Source of the DNA: CAIYRG01 sp964494505
GTDB taxonomy: Bacteria > Pseudomonadota > Alphaproteobacteria > Micropepsales > Micropepsaceae
DNA length: 64,000 nucleotides
Reading direction: 5' to 3'
Assembly: GCA_964494505.1 (NCBI GenBank)
Contig: CAZBRO010000003.1
Coordinates: 124,001-188,000 of the forward strand
A program made the position numbers and the translations under genes. Positions 34,816-43,332 of the stretch are shown piece by piece (position 1 is the first letter of the stretch; every line of letters begins with the position of its first letter). The notes below the pieces were generated by a model. It did no database searches, was not told the origin of the DNA, and saw only the letters and a program-made list of their open reading frames with translations.

Positions 34816-36132
34816 ATGGCAGACGATCCGTTCTCCTATGACCCCGAGAAAACCGTCATCCGGCCCACGCCCGGAAGACGGACGGAAATAAAGCCGCTTC
34901 CCAAATCGGTGCCGCGGTCTGCTCCTCCGCCGCTGCCGGAAGAGGGCGTTGCCATCGGACTGCCTTCGGTTGGCGTCAACCCGATCGTTGCGGCGGCGGG
35001 GCCGCTCCTGGCCATGGCGATACGCTTGCGCGGCTCGGCTACGCAACCCGATGTCGAGCGGCTCCGCGAGCAAGTCATCGCCGAGCTGAAGCGCTTCGAG
35101 CAGAAGATGCGCGCTTCCGGAATACAAGCCGAGGCTCTGCGAAACGCCCATTACGCGCTCTGCGCGACGATCGACGACATCGTCATCAATACGCCCTGGG
35201 GTCATCAGTCTTCCTGGGCGCAGGAGCGACTCACCAGCGTCATTCACAAGGAGATGATCCACGGCGACCGGTTCTTCGAAATCCTGCGCCAATTGCGCGA
35301 TGGCGGCTCGGGTGAGGACGACGTGCTCGAGCTGGTGTATCTGTGCATTTCGCTCGGATTCGAGGGGCCGCTTCGCGGCAATACCTCCGAACTGGCGAGG
35401 GTTCGCGAGGACCTCTATCGCACGATTTCCGGGCGGCGCGGGGAATTCGAGCGCGAGCTTTCCCCCCATTGGCAGGGCATTCAGGCCGCCCACAAACCGC
35501 TGACCAGCAAAATCCCGATTTGGGTGTTCGCGCTCGGCTGTGCTGCGGTTTTGATGGTGATCTATATCGGTTTTGTTTTCATGTTGGGCAATGCGTCCAA
35601 TCCGGCCTTTGCGGAGGTTGCGAGCCTTCCCCCGGGGCGCGATTTTCACCCCGCCATCAAAGGCGGCACCGCCCTTCCGGCGCTCGTCAATCACACCCCC
35701 CGCCTGAGGGAAATTCTGGCTCCCGAGATTGCCCAGAACCTCGTGAAGGTCGACGAAGATCCCCGCACGATCACGATTTCCATCCACGGGAGTGCAGCCT
35801 TCGCCGTCGGCAGCGCGGACCTCGAAGACCAATATCGTCGCCTCCTCGAACGCATTGGGACTGCGATCGATACCGAGCCCGGGCAGGTGACCGTTTCCGG
35901 CCACACCGACAGCATCCCCATCCGCACCGCCCAGTTTCCGTCCAATTATGAACTTTCGCTGGCCAGGGCCGAAGCAGCACGCGACGTCATTCGCACCCGG
36001 TTGAAGGATCCGGCGCGGGTGGTGTCCGAAGGACATTCGGATGCCGAACCCATCGCCCCGAACGATACGCCGGAGGGTCGCGACTTGAATCGGCGAATCG
36101 AAATCGGCCTCATCAAGCCGTTGGCGAGGTAG
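34816..36132 (+). CDS. tssL: T6SS membrane protein TssL with OmpA-like peptidoglycan-binding domain
   Basis: A 438-residue inner-membrane protein. The cytoplasmic DotU domain covers about residues 45-230 (NAHYALCATIDDIVINTPWG, FFEILRQLRDGGSGEDDVLE). A single TM helix follows at ~233-258 (WVFALGCAAVLMVIYIGFVF). The periplasmic part carries an OmpA-type domain with VSGHTDSIPIRTAQFPSNYE and a following LSLARAEAARDVI helix. It is therefore the extended form that anchors to peptidoglycan. In Agrobacterium, TssL is a target of PpkA, which makes its link to the kinase here plausible. It lies 3 nt from each neighbour. Confidence 0.95.
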   Translation: MADDPFSYDPEKTVIRPTPGRRTEIKPLPKSVPRSAPPPLPEEGVAIGLPSVGVNPIVAAAGPLLAMAIRLRGSATQPDVERLREQVIAELKRFEQKMRASGIQAEALRNAHYALCATIDDIVINTPWGHQSSWAQERLTSVIHKEMIHGDRFFEILRQLRDGGSGEDDVLELVYLCISLGFEGPLRGNTSELARVREDLYRTISGRRGEFERELSPHWQGIQAAHKPLTSKIPIWVFALGCAAVLMVIYIGFVFMLGNASNPAFAEVASLPPGRDFHPAIKGGTALPALVNHTPRLREILAPEIAQNLVKVDEDPRTITISIHGSAAFAVGSADLEDQYRRLLERIGTAIDTEPGQVTVSGHTDSIPIRTAQFPSNYELSLARAEAARDVIRTRLKDPARVVSEGHSDAEPIAPNDTPEGRDLNRRIEIGLIKPLAR

Positions 36133-36135
36133 CAC

Positions 36136-39100
36136 ATGCCCGAAGCCAAGACCGAAAAGGCGTCGTTGGGGCGGCGGATCGTCAATTTCCTGACGGAACG
36201 GTGGTTCCTGTCCTTTATCGGGGCGCTGTCGCTGGCGCTGCTGATCTGGTTCTTGGGACCGCTGATCCCGTTCATGGGAAGCGCGCTCGTCCGCTGGCTC
36301 TGTATCGCGGCGATCTTTGTCATCTGGCTGGTCGCGAATCTCGTGCTCGACATTCGCGCCGCGCGGCGCGAAGCCAGCATGATCGACAAGGTTGCCGACA
36401 CATCGGGCAGCCGCCAATCGGCGACCGACAGTGCTGCCGCGGAAGAAATGGGAATTCTGCGCGAACGTCTCGGCGCGGCGCTCACGCAATTGCGCAAATC
36501 GCAAGCGAGCGGAAACAAGAAGCGCCAATATCTCTACGAACTGCCCTGGTACATCCTGATCGGCCCGCCGGGCTCTGGTAAGACCACCGCCCTCATCAAT
36601 TCAGGCCTGAATTTTCCGCTATCCAACAAGTTCGGCCGCGATCCGTTGCGCGGCGTCGGCGGAACAAGGAATTGCGACTGGTGGTTCTCGGACGAGGCGA
36701 TCCTGCTCGATACGGCCGGGCGCTACACGACCCAGGACAGCAGCGAGGCCGTCGATCAGAAGGTGTGGCGCGGGTTTCTTGCGCTGCTGAAGCAGTTCCG
36801 GCCGCGCCAGCCCATCAACGGCGCCATGGTTGCGATCGGTCTGCCCGACCTGATGCAGATGAAGCCGGCCGAGCGCAGCGCGCATGCGCGCGCCATCAAG
36901 ACCCGGCTCGCCGAACTGCAGAGCCAGTTCAGTCTTCGCGTGCCGGTCTATGTGTTGTTGACCAAGCTCGACAGGATCGCGGGATTCGTAGAATTCTTCC
37001 ACGACCTCAACCGCGAGGATCGCTCCGACGTCTGGGGCATGACGTTTCCGCTCGACGACGGAAAGGATCAGGCCGGCGCTATCGCAGGCTTCGATGAGGA
37101 ATTCGATCTGCTGGTCGAGCGCCTCAACGCGCGGCTCCTGGAACGCGTCAACGATGAACGGGATTCCGAGCGGCGGGGCCGTGTCTTCGGCTTCCCGCTT
37201 CAGATCGCGACGTTGAAGGGGATGCTGCACGACTTCCTCGGCGAAATCTTCACCCCCAATCGGTTTGAAGACCGCCCGCTTTTGCGCGGCATTTATTTCA
37301 CCAGCGCCACCCAGGAGGGGACGCCCATCGACCGGCTTATGAGCGCGATGGCGGCGACCTTTGGGCTTGCCGATCAACGGCCGCCGGCCTTTAGCGGCGC
37401 GGGCCGGAGCTATTTCGTCACGCGGCTCCTGCGCGATGTGATCTTCGAGGAAGCAAGCCTCGCCGGCGCCGACCCGCGAGTCGAGCGTCGCAACCGGATC
37501 ATCCGTGCCGGCGCGCTGGCGGGAATTGCGGCCCTGGCATTGCTTCTTATCGGCGCCTGGACGGTGAGCTATTTCGGAAATTCTTCCCTCATCGCAGACG
37601 AGACGAGCGCCGGCACCGCCTACACGGCGGCGGCTGCTCCTTTCGTGCAACCGGCCGTCGCCGACGACAACGTCGCTCCCATCATGCCGTTGCTCGACCG
37701 CTTGCGCACATTGCCCGCGGGCTACGACACCGCGCAGGTGCGCGTGCCGCTAAGCCGCACCGTCGGTCTGGATCAAAGCCGCAAGCTCGAGAGCCAGGCC
37801 ATACGCGCCTATCACCGGGCACTCACCGGAATGCTGCTGCCGCGCCTCGTGGTCGGAATGGAGAACCAGCTTCGCAACGGCGTCAACAATCCCGACGACG
37901 TTGGTGTGTTCCTGCCCCTCTATCTCATGCTTGCCGGCCAGGGCCCGCTCGACAAGCCGCTTGTCAAAACGGCCGCCTCCGCGTTGGCTGGCGCGCGCGC
38001 CTATCCCACGCTTCCTCCCGATCAGAGCCGCAAGCGCTTTGAAGCCCATGTCGATGCGATGCTGGAGGAGCCGCTTCCGGTGATCCAGCTCGATGCCGCG
38101 CTGCTCGCCCGCGCGCGCGACGTGATCGCCAATGTTCCGGTGTCGGCCCGTGCCTACAATGCGGTCAGGACCAGCGCGGCGGCGAGGGCGCTGCGCGACT
38201 GGCGCGTGATCGACCACGCGGGCGCAGCCGCCGATCAGGTTTTCACCCGCGCATCGGGAAAGCCCCTTTCGGAGGGCATTTCCGGTTTCTACACCTATGA
38301 CGGCTTTCACAAGGTCCTGCTGCCCCAGATTCAGGATGCGGTCAAAGCCGCAGCCGAGGAGAGTTGGGTGCTCGGCTCCGACAAGACGACGCGCCTGACG
38401 GATGCCTCAGCCCGCGAGTTGGAGAATCAGGCGGTCGATCTCTATGTCCGGGACTTCACCTCGACTTGGGACCAGTTCCTCGCCGATGTCTCGATCATCC
38501 GCTTCAAGAGCCCGCAGGAAGGGGCCACCGTCGTCAATGCTCTGGCGGGTCCAAGTTCGCCGCTGAAGGTCTATTTCACGGCGGTCGCGCAGGAAACGAC
38601 GATGAACCGCCCTGCCTCCGGCGTTGCGGGCGCCGCCGGTGCAGCAGCAGCGGCCGCAGTCGCCGCCAATCCTGCGGCCGGCGCTCTGGCGAAACTTGCC
38701 CAAGCCGGAAGCGCCGATCTCGAATCGCGCGGGAGCGCGATCGATATGCATTTCGCCACTCTGCACCAATTCGTGGGGACCGGCGCCCCCGGCGCCCCTT
38801 CGCAGCTCGACGATCTGATCAAGCGGATGGGGGACCTTTACGTTCAGCTCAGCAATCAGGCTGCCGGCGGCGCGCCCCCGGCGCCCGGAGGTGCGGCTGC
38901 CCAGTTGGGGCAACTTGCCTCGAATCTGCCTCCCCCTTTGGGTTCGATGGTTTCCGACGTGGCGGGAGGCACCAATACGCTCGCGACCGGTGCGACGCGC
39001 AAAGCCCTCGATGATCAATATCAGTCCTCGGTTTTGCGGTTTTGCCGGCAGGCGCTCGACGGCCGCTATCCGATTCAGAAGTCGAGCACCATCGACATTG

Positions 39101-39693
39101 CGATCGGGGATTTCACGCAGTTGTTCAAGCAGGGCGGTACGCTGGACATGTTCTTCACGGCCAGCCTGAAACCCTATGTCAACACCGCGTCCACCCCGTG
39201 GACCAATCAGAAGGTCAATAACACCGATCTGGGTTTGTCGCCCGCAACCCTTGCGCAGTTCGAACGAGCCGGCCGGATACGCGACAATTTCTTCGCCGGC
39301 GGTGCAGCGCCGATGGTGGAATTCACCTTGACCCCCACCGCTCTCAGCAACGATGCGACGCAGGTGGTCTTCGATCTGGACGGTCAGGTTCTGACCTATG
39401 CCCGCGGTGCGGCAACGCCGGTGAAGATGCTGTGGCCGGCGCCGAACGCCGCGGGTCGCGCGCATCTTGCCATCACCCGCAACGGCCAGGCGTCCGCCCT
39501 CGACGCGACCGGTCCCTGGGCCTTGTTCCGCTTGCTCGACCGCGCGCGGATTACCGGGAATCTCGCCGATCAGATGAATGTCACCTTCGACACGGGGGGA
39601 CTTTCGGCCAGCTTCCTGTTGCGCGCCGCGAGCGTCCGCAATCCGTTTCGCTCCCGTGAGCTCGAGCAATTTCAATGTCCCGGCCAGCTCTGA
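36136..39693 (+). CDS. tssM: T6SS membrane protein TssM (IcmF)
   Basis: A 1185-residue inner-membrane core protein. Two N-terminal TM helices lie at ~23-72, the cytoplasmic NTPase-like domain has Walker A GPPGSGKT at 143-150, and a third TM helix lies near 457-478 (AGIAALALLLIGAWTVSYFG). A large periplasmic part contains an Ala/Pro/Gly-rich stretch around residues 830-950 and the conserved C-terminal ImcF-related domain (GPWALFRLLDRARI). No TssJ lipoprotein gene, its usual outer-membrane partner, is found in the locus. It overlaps tagF by 19 bases. Confidence 0.95.
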   Translation: MPEAKTEKASLGRRIVNFLTERWFLSFIGALSLALLIWFLGPLIPFMGSALVRWLCIAAIFVIWLVANLVLDIRAARREASMIDKVADTSGSRQSATDSAAAEEMGILRERLGAALTQLRKSQASGNKKRQYLYELPWYILIGPPGSGKTTALINSGLNFPLSNKFGRDPLRGVGGTRNCDWWFSDEAILLDTAGRYTTQDSSEAVDQKVWRGFLALLKQFRPRQPINGAMVAIGLPDLMQMKPAERSAHARAIKTRLAELQSQFSLRVPVYVLLTKLDRIAGFVEFFHDLNREDRSDVWGMTFPLDDGKDQAGAIAGFDEEFDLLVERLNARLLERVNDERDSERRGRVFGFPLQIATLKGMLHDFLGEIFTPNRFEDRPLLRGIYFTSATQEGTPIDRLMSAMAATFGLADQRPPAFSGAGRSYFVTRLLRDVIFEEASLAGADPRVERRNRIIRAGALAGIAALALLLIGAWTVSYFGNSSLIADETSAGTAYTAAAAPFVQPAVADDNVAPIMPLLDRLRTLPAGYDTAQVRVPLSRTVGLDQSRKLESQAIRAYHRALTGMLLPRLVVGMENQLRNGVNNPDDVGVFLPLYLMLAGQGPLDKPLVKTAASALAGARAYPTLPPDQSRKRFEAHVDAMLEEPLPVIQLDAALLARARDVIANVPVSARAYNAVRTSAAARALRDWRVIDHAGAAADQVFTRASGKPLSEGISGFYTYDGFHKVLLPQIQDAVKAAAEESWVLGSDKTTRLTDASARELENQAVDLYVRDFTSTWDQFLADVSIIRFKSPQEGATVVNALAGPSSPLKVYFTAVAQETTMNRPASGVAGAAGAAAAAAVAANPAAGALAKLAQAGSADLESRGSAIDMHFATLHQFVGTGAPGAPSQLDDLIKRMGDLYVQLSNQAAGGAPPAPGGAAAQLGQLASNLPPPLGSMVSDVAGGTNTLATGATRKALDDQYQSSVLRFCRQALDGRYPIQKSSTIDIAIGDFTQLFKQGGTLDMFFTASLKPYVNTASTPWTNQKVNNTDLGLSPATLAQFERAGRIRDNFFAGGAAPMVEFTLTPTALSNDATQVVFDLDGQVLTYARGAATPVKMLWPAPNAAGRAHLAITRNGQASALDATGPWALFRLLDRARITGNLADQMNVTFDTGGLSASFLLRAASVRNPFRSRELEQFQCPGQL

Positions 39694-40382
39694 AGGAGAC
39701 CGCCGGCTGTTTCGGCAAAGTCCCGCAGCTGGGCGACTTCGTCAGCAATGGACTGCCTCGCCGGTTTGTCGAACCCTGGGACGATTTCCTGCGTGAATTC
39801 CTGGCGGCGAGCCGGGAGGCTCTGGGAGAAGCGTGGCTCGAAACCTTTCTGAACGGTCCGATCTGGCGATTTGCGCTTGGTGCGGGTCTTGCGGGCCCCG
39901 ATGCCGTGGTCGGCACTTTGATGCCCAGCGTAGACCGCGTTGGGCGCTATTTTCCGCTGACTATCGCCCACCTTGTCGATAGAGTTCCGATCACGCTGGA
40001 TGCAGACCCCTGGTTCGAAAGGGCGGAAATGCTGTCATTGGAGACGCTGGACGATGCGTTCGATCCCGCTACCTTTTCCGCGCGGCTCGAGGCCCTGGGC
40101 ACACCTGACTTGAGCGCGGGGGAAGACGCGGAATTTCGCGGACGCTGGTGGACGCTGGGCTCGGGCACGCTTGAGCCCTTGACGCTGCGTGCGTCCATAT
40201 TGCCACGAGGGCAGGCCGCCGCGGCGTTGCTGGACGGGGATTGGATGCGTTGGGGTTGGGACGCCCAGCCGATTGCTGCACCTGTCGAGGAGCCAACAGG
40301 CGCGACAGAAGCAGCGGACGCGACGGACACAACCAACGCAATCGACGCAACCGACGCAACCGCAGCCGCTCTCCATGACTGA
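39675..40382 (+). CDS. tagF: T6SS-associated regulator TagF (SciT/ImpM domain)
   Basis: A 235-residue cytoplasmic protein. The N-terminal ~150 residues match the TagF domain (GCFGKVPQLGDFVSNGLPRR, then WDDFLREFLAASREALGEAW and VGRYFPLTIAHL). TagF represses T6SS assembly post-translationally in Pseudomonas and Agrobacterium, in the latter as a fusion with PppA. Here tagF and pppA are separate but overlap by 8 bases. The tail is low complexity (DATDTTNAIDATDATAAA), encoded by imperfect GACGCAACC units at about 40310-40370. That tail is probably disordered. Confidence 0.9.
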   Translation: MSRPALKETAGCFGKVPQLGDFVSNGLPRRFVEPWDDFLREFLAASREALGEAWLETFLNGPIWRFALGAGLAGPDAVVGTLMPSVDRVGRYFPLTIAHLVDRVPITLDADPWFERAEMLSLETLDDAFDPATFSARLEALGTPDLSAGEDAEFRGRWWTLGSGTLEPLTLRASILPRGQAAAALLDGDWMRWGWDAQPIAAPVEEPTGATEAADATDTTNAIDATDATAAALHD

Positions 40383-41121
40383 TGTTATGCCCCATGCTGC
40401 GGGCTTGACGAATGTCGGCCTGGTGCGCGCCGCCAACGAGGATTCGATCCTGCTGCGGGACGACGCGTCCCTGTGGTCGGTCGCCGATGGCATGGGCGGC
40501 CATCGCGGCGGGAAATGGGCCTCCGAGCAAGTCAGGGATGCGCTCGGCCGCGTCGAATTGAGCGAAGATTTCGACCTCAATGTGCAGCGCATCGAGGAGG
40601 CCGTACTCTCCGCGAATGCGGCCATCGTGAAGGCAGGAGAAAAAGCCGGCGCCCATATGGGCACGACGGTTGTGATCCTTCATGTGGTGCGATCCAAATT
40701 CGTGATTTTCTGGGCGGGCGACAGCCGGGTCTACCTTTGCCGGCAGGGACAGATTTATCGTCTGACCACGGACCATACGCAGGTGCAGGAGATGGTCGAC
40801 TGCGGCCTGATCACCCAGGACGAAGCGCGGCGGCACCCGGAAAAGCACGTTCTGTCGCGGGCGGTCGGGGTCATCCCGGACCTTGAGCTTGATCTGATCG
40901 CCGACAACATCGAACCTCACGACATGTTTGTGCTCTGCAGCGATGGGGTGACCACAGTCGTATCCGATTCCGAGATTGGCGAACGAATGACCCGAGCATC
41001 GCCCGAGGCCGTGGCCAAGGAACTGCTGGAGCTTGTGCTGTCGCGGGGCGCGCCCGACAATACCAGCATCATTGTGGTGGCGTGCGAACCGCGGATGGCC
41101 GACGAAGATACGCCGATTTAG
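40375..41121 (+). CDS. pppA: PP2C-type serine/threonine phosphatase PppA (T6SS)
   Basis: A 248-residue metal-dependent phosphatase opposing PpkA. PP2C motifs are complete: VRAANEDS, VADGMGGHRGG, AGDSRVYLCRQG, LSRAVG, VLCSDGVTT and PDNTSIIVV. Start ATG 40375 is chosen because it gives the normal N-terminus (AGLTNVGLVRAANEDS) and overlaps the tagF stop by 8 bases. The upstream open frame is only the tagF repeat read in another phase (PTQSTQPTQPQP). No TM segment; cytoplasmic. Confidence 0.94.
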   Translation: MTDVMPHAAGLTNVGLVRAANEDSILLRDDASLWSVADGMGGHRGGKWASEQVRDALGRVELSEDFDLNVQRIEEAVLSANAAIVKAGEKAGAHMGTTVVILHVVRSKFVIFWAGDSRVYLCRQGQIYRLTTDHTQVQEMVDCGLITQDEARRHPEKHVLSRAVGVIPDLELDLIADNIEPHDMFVLCSDGVTTVVSDSEIGERMTRASPEAVAKELLELVLSRGAPDNTSIIVVACEPRMADEDTPI

Positions 41122-41139
41122 GGAGACGTGGGGCCTTCG

Positions 41140-43176
41140 ATGTCCGAGCCGGAAGACAAACCTACCATCATACTGAGCGGGCCGGCCCCGGCCGTTGAGG
41201 CGACTGAGTTTGTCGGAGTCGTCTTGAATGGAATTTACCAGGTAAAGCGGTTCGTTGCCCGGGGCGGCATGGGCGAAGTTTATGAGGGTTCGGCGGTCAA
41301 TAACGACCGCGACCGCGTCGCCATCAAGATCATTCGCCGTGAGCTCGCCGACGATCCGAACGTCCAGCGGATGTTCCGGAACGAAGCAGACACCCTGATG
41401 CGATTGGCCCATCCGGGGCTGGTGCAATATCGCGTATTCGCGCGCGACGGAGCTTTGGACGTCTACTATATCGTCACGGAATTCGTGGACGGGCCGACGC
41501 TTGGGGCCGCGTTGCAGACGCTGCCCAACGATACCGCCAGTCTGATTGCGTTGACGGCACGGCTTGCTTCCGCCCTCGGTGCCGCCCACGAACTGGGCCG
41601 GTTCCACCGCGACATGTGCCCCGACAATGTGCTGTTGCCGAAAGGCTCCGTGGAACACGCCAAGATCATCGATTTCGGCATCGCCAAAAAGACCGCCGAC
41701 GGAAACGAAACCTTTTTCACGACCCAGGGCGCGTTTGTTGGACGGTTCCGCTATTCGGCTCCGGAACAGTTCGCCGAGCGGGAAATCGGTCCGTGGACGG
41801 ATATTTACAGCATGGCGCTGGTAATGCTCGCGGTCGCGGGCCGAAAGCCGCCGAATATGGGAAGCAATTTCTGGGAGGCGGTGAAGCAGCGCCAGGCGGT
41901 GCCCGACCTTTCGGCCCTGCCTCAGGAGCTTCACCCCCTGTTCTCACGGATGCTCGCGCCCGAGGCCGCCCAGCGGCCGCAGTCGATGAGCGAGGTGATT
42001 GCCGAACTCGGGCAGATCGGCAAACCCAAACAGGCAGCCCCCACGCAAATAGACCGTATCGGCGGCGAGAAGAGGACGCTCAGCCCCCCACCCGGGGAGC
42101 AGGCGGAAAAGTCCCGCCTCGTCCCGATTCTGGGCGCCGCGGCGGCGGTCCTGCTCCTGGCCGGCGGCGGGGCGTATTATTTCCTGGCGCCGTCCGGAGG
42201 CGGGAACGACGCGCAACTCAAGCTGGAGCCGCCGCGCACAGCCGATGCCGCGGAGACCGCGTGGAACGCCGTGCAGGCGAGCAGCGACCCGGTGGCTCTG
42301 GGGGCCTTCGTCAAATCCTATCCCACCAGCGTTCACGTCGCGGAGGCAAATCAGAAAATCGCCGACTTGCAGCGACTTGCAGAGGCAAGGCGCACGCGCG
42401 CCGAAGCCGTCGAGCGCATCAACGCGTCGGCCGATACGATGACCTGCCGCTGGCTGGCCCACAACTATCCGGAAAACGGCAATTCCGATGCGAGCCGAAC
42501 CATCCGTGTCGTGTTATCCGGGGTCGGCGGGGCGCCCGCCATCATCGCCTCCCAATTGCAGCGCGCGGTTACGCTGCCGCCCGACTGGAAGCTTGACGTC
42601 GACACGGCAGCCGTATTGCCGGTTCAGCCCGCGGCTTGCGCGCCGCTGAAGGCGATTTACGCCAAGCGGGATATGGCGGCGGCAGCGGCGCCGGCGCTTT
42701 CCGTGGAACAGCCGCGGTTCGCTCTTGGCCAACCCGCAGCCTGTCCACGCGGCGGCCAGAGACAGGCCGAGGTGAACGTCACCCTGAAGACCGGCGAGAC
42801 GCAGCCGGACTTTTCCCTTGTGAGCATCCTGTCGGATGGCCGGATGAGGCAGGTGATTCCCAGCCGGGCGATTTTCGACCAGATGCGCAAGGCGGGCGCC
42901 CTGAAGCAGGCCGGGGGCAATGCCTACACCCTGACCTTATGCACCAGTGAAGCCGCTGCCCATGACAGCCCCGATGGCGTGTTCGGGCTGGTCCTTCTCA
43001 AGGGCGCTGGCCCGTTCCAGCTAGGGCTGAAACCCGCCTATGAGCGGGTGCCGGACGATTGGGCGAAGCAGTTCACCAATCTCGCAGATGCGAAAGGCTG
43101 GGCCACGGAGCTGGCCTGGTATGAGGTCGCCGACCCTTCGAAATCCTCTCCTGCGGGAACGCCTGGCACGCCATAA
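41140..43176 (+). CDS. ppkA: Serine/threonine kinase PpkA (T6SS) with extracytoplasmic repeat domain
   Basis: A ~678-residue membrane kinase. The cytoplasmic Hanks-type domain covers about residues 25-290, with Gly loop ARGGMGEVYEG, VAIKII lysine, catalytic loop HRDMCPDN and DFGIAKK. In the catalytic loop the usual Lys two residues after Asp is Cys. One TM helix lies at ~327-350 (LVPILGAAAAVLLLAGGGAY). The outer part starts with a ~40-residue helical repeat (AWNAVQASSDPVALGAFVKS, HVAEANQKIADL) resembling those in the next gene. A C-terminal beta-rich region follows (DFSLVSILSDGRMRQVIPSR). The ATG at 41140 is preferred over GTG 41128, which lies too close to GGGAGA. It is 18 nt after pppA. Confidence 0.9.
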   Translation: MSEPEDKPTIILSGPAPAVEATEFVGVVLNGIYQVKRFVARGGMGEVYEGSAVNNDRDRVAIKIIRRELADDPNVQRMFRNEADTLMRLAHPGLVQYRVFARDGALDVYYIVTEFVDGPTLGAALQTLPNDTASLIALTARLASALGAAHELGRFHRDMCPDNVLLPKGSVEHAKIIDFGIAKKTADGNETFFTTQGAFVGRFRYSAPEQFAEREIGPWTDIYSMALVMLAVAGRKPPNMGSNFWEAVKQRQAVPDLSALPQELHPLFSRMLAPEAAQRPQSMSEVIAELGQIGKPKQAAPTQIDRIGGEKRTLSPPPGEQAEKSRLVPILGAAAAVLLLAGGGAYYFLAPSGGGNDAQLKLEPPRTADAAETAWNAVQASSDPVALGAFVKSYPTSVHVAEANQKIADLQRLAEARRTRAEAVERINASADTMTCRWLAHNYPENGNSDASRTIRVVLSGVGGAPAIIASQLQRAVTLPPDWKLDVDTAAVLPVQPAACAPLKAIYAKRDMAAAAAPALSVEQPRFALGQPAACPRGGQRQAEVNVTLKTGETQPDFSLVSILSDGRMRQVIPSRAIFDQMRKAGALKQAGGNAYTLTLCTSEAAAHDSPDGVFGLVLLKGAGPFQLGLKPAYERVPDDWAKQFTNLADAKGWATELAWYEVADPSKSSPAGTPGTP

Positions 43177-43332
43177 AGCCTGCCGAACCCCGTCCTTGGG
43201 CTTGATCCGCTATGTCCAGCGACTTGGGAACCGCGCGTTATCGTTAAAGTTTTCGTGTTTCGCCGCATGGCAAGAAATGCTTTCCTATTTTCATGTCCAA
43301 TCCGTATAATTTGTTCAAAGAGGGATTGGGCG

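Noticed and set aside
34813..36528. 571-codon open frame antisense to tssL and tssM
   Set aside because: It crosses two genuine genes and has no ribosome-binding site or domain.
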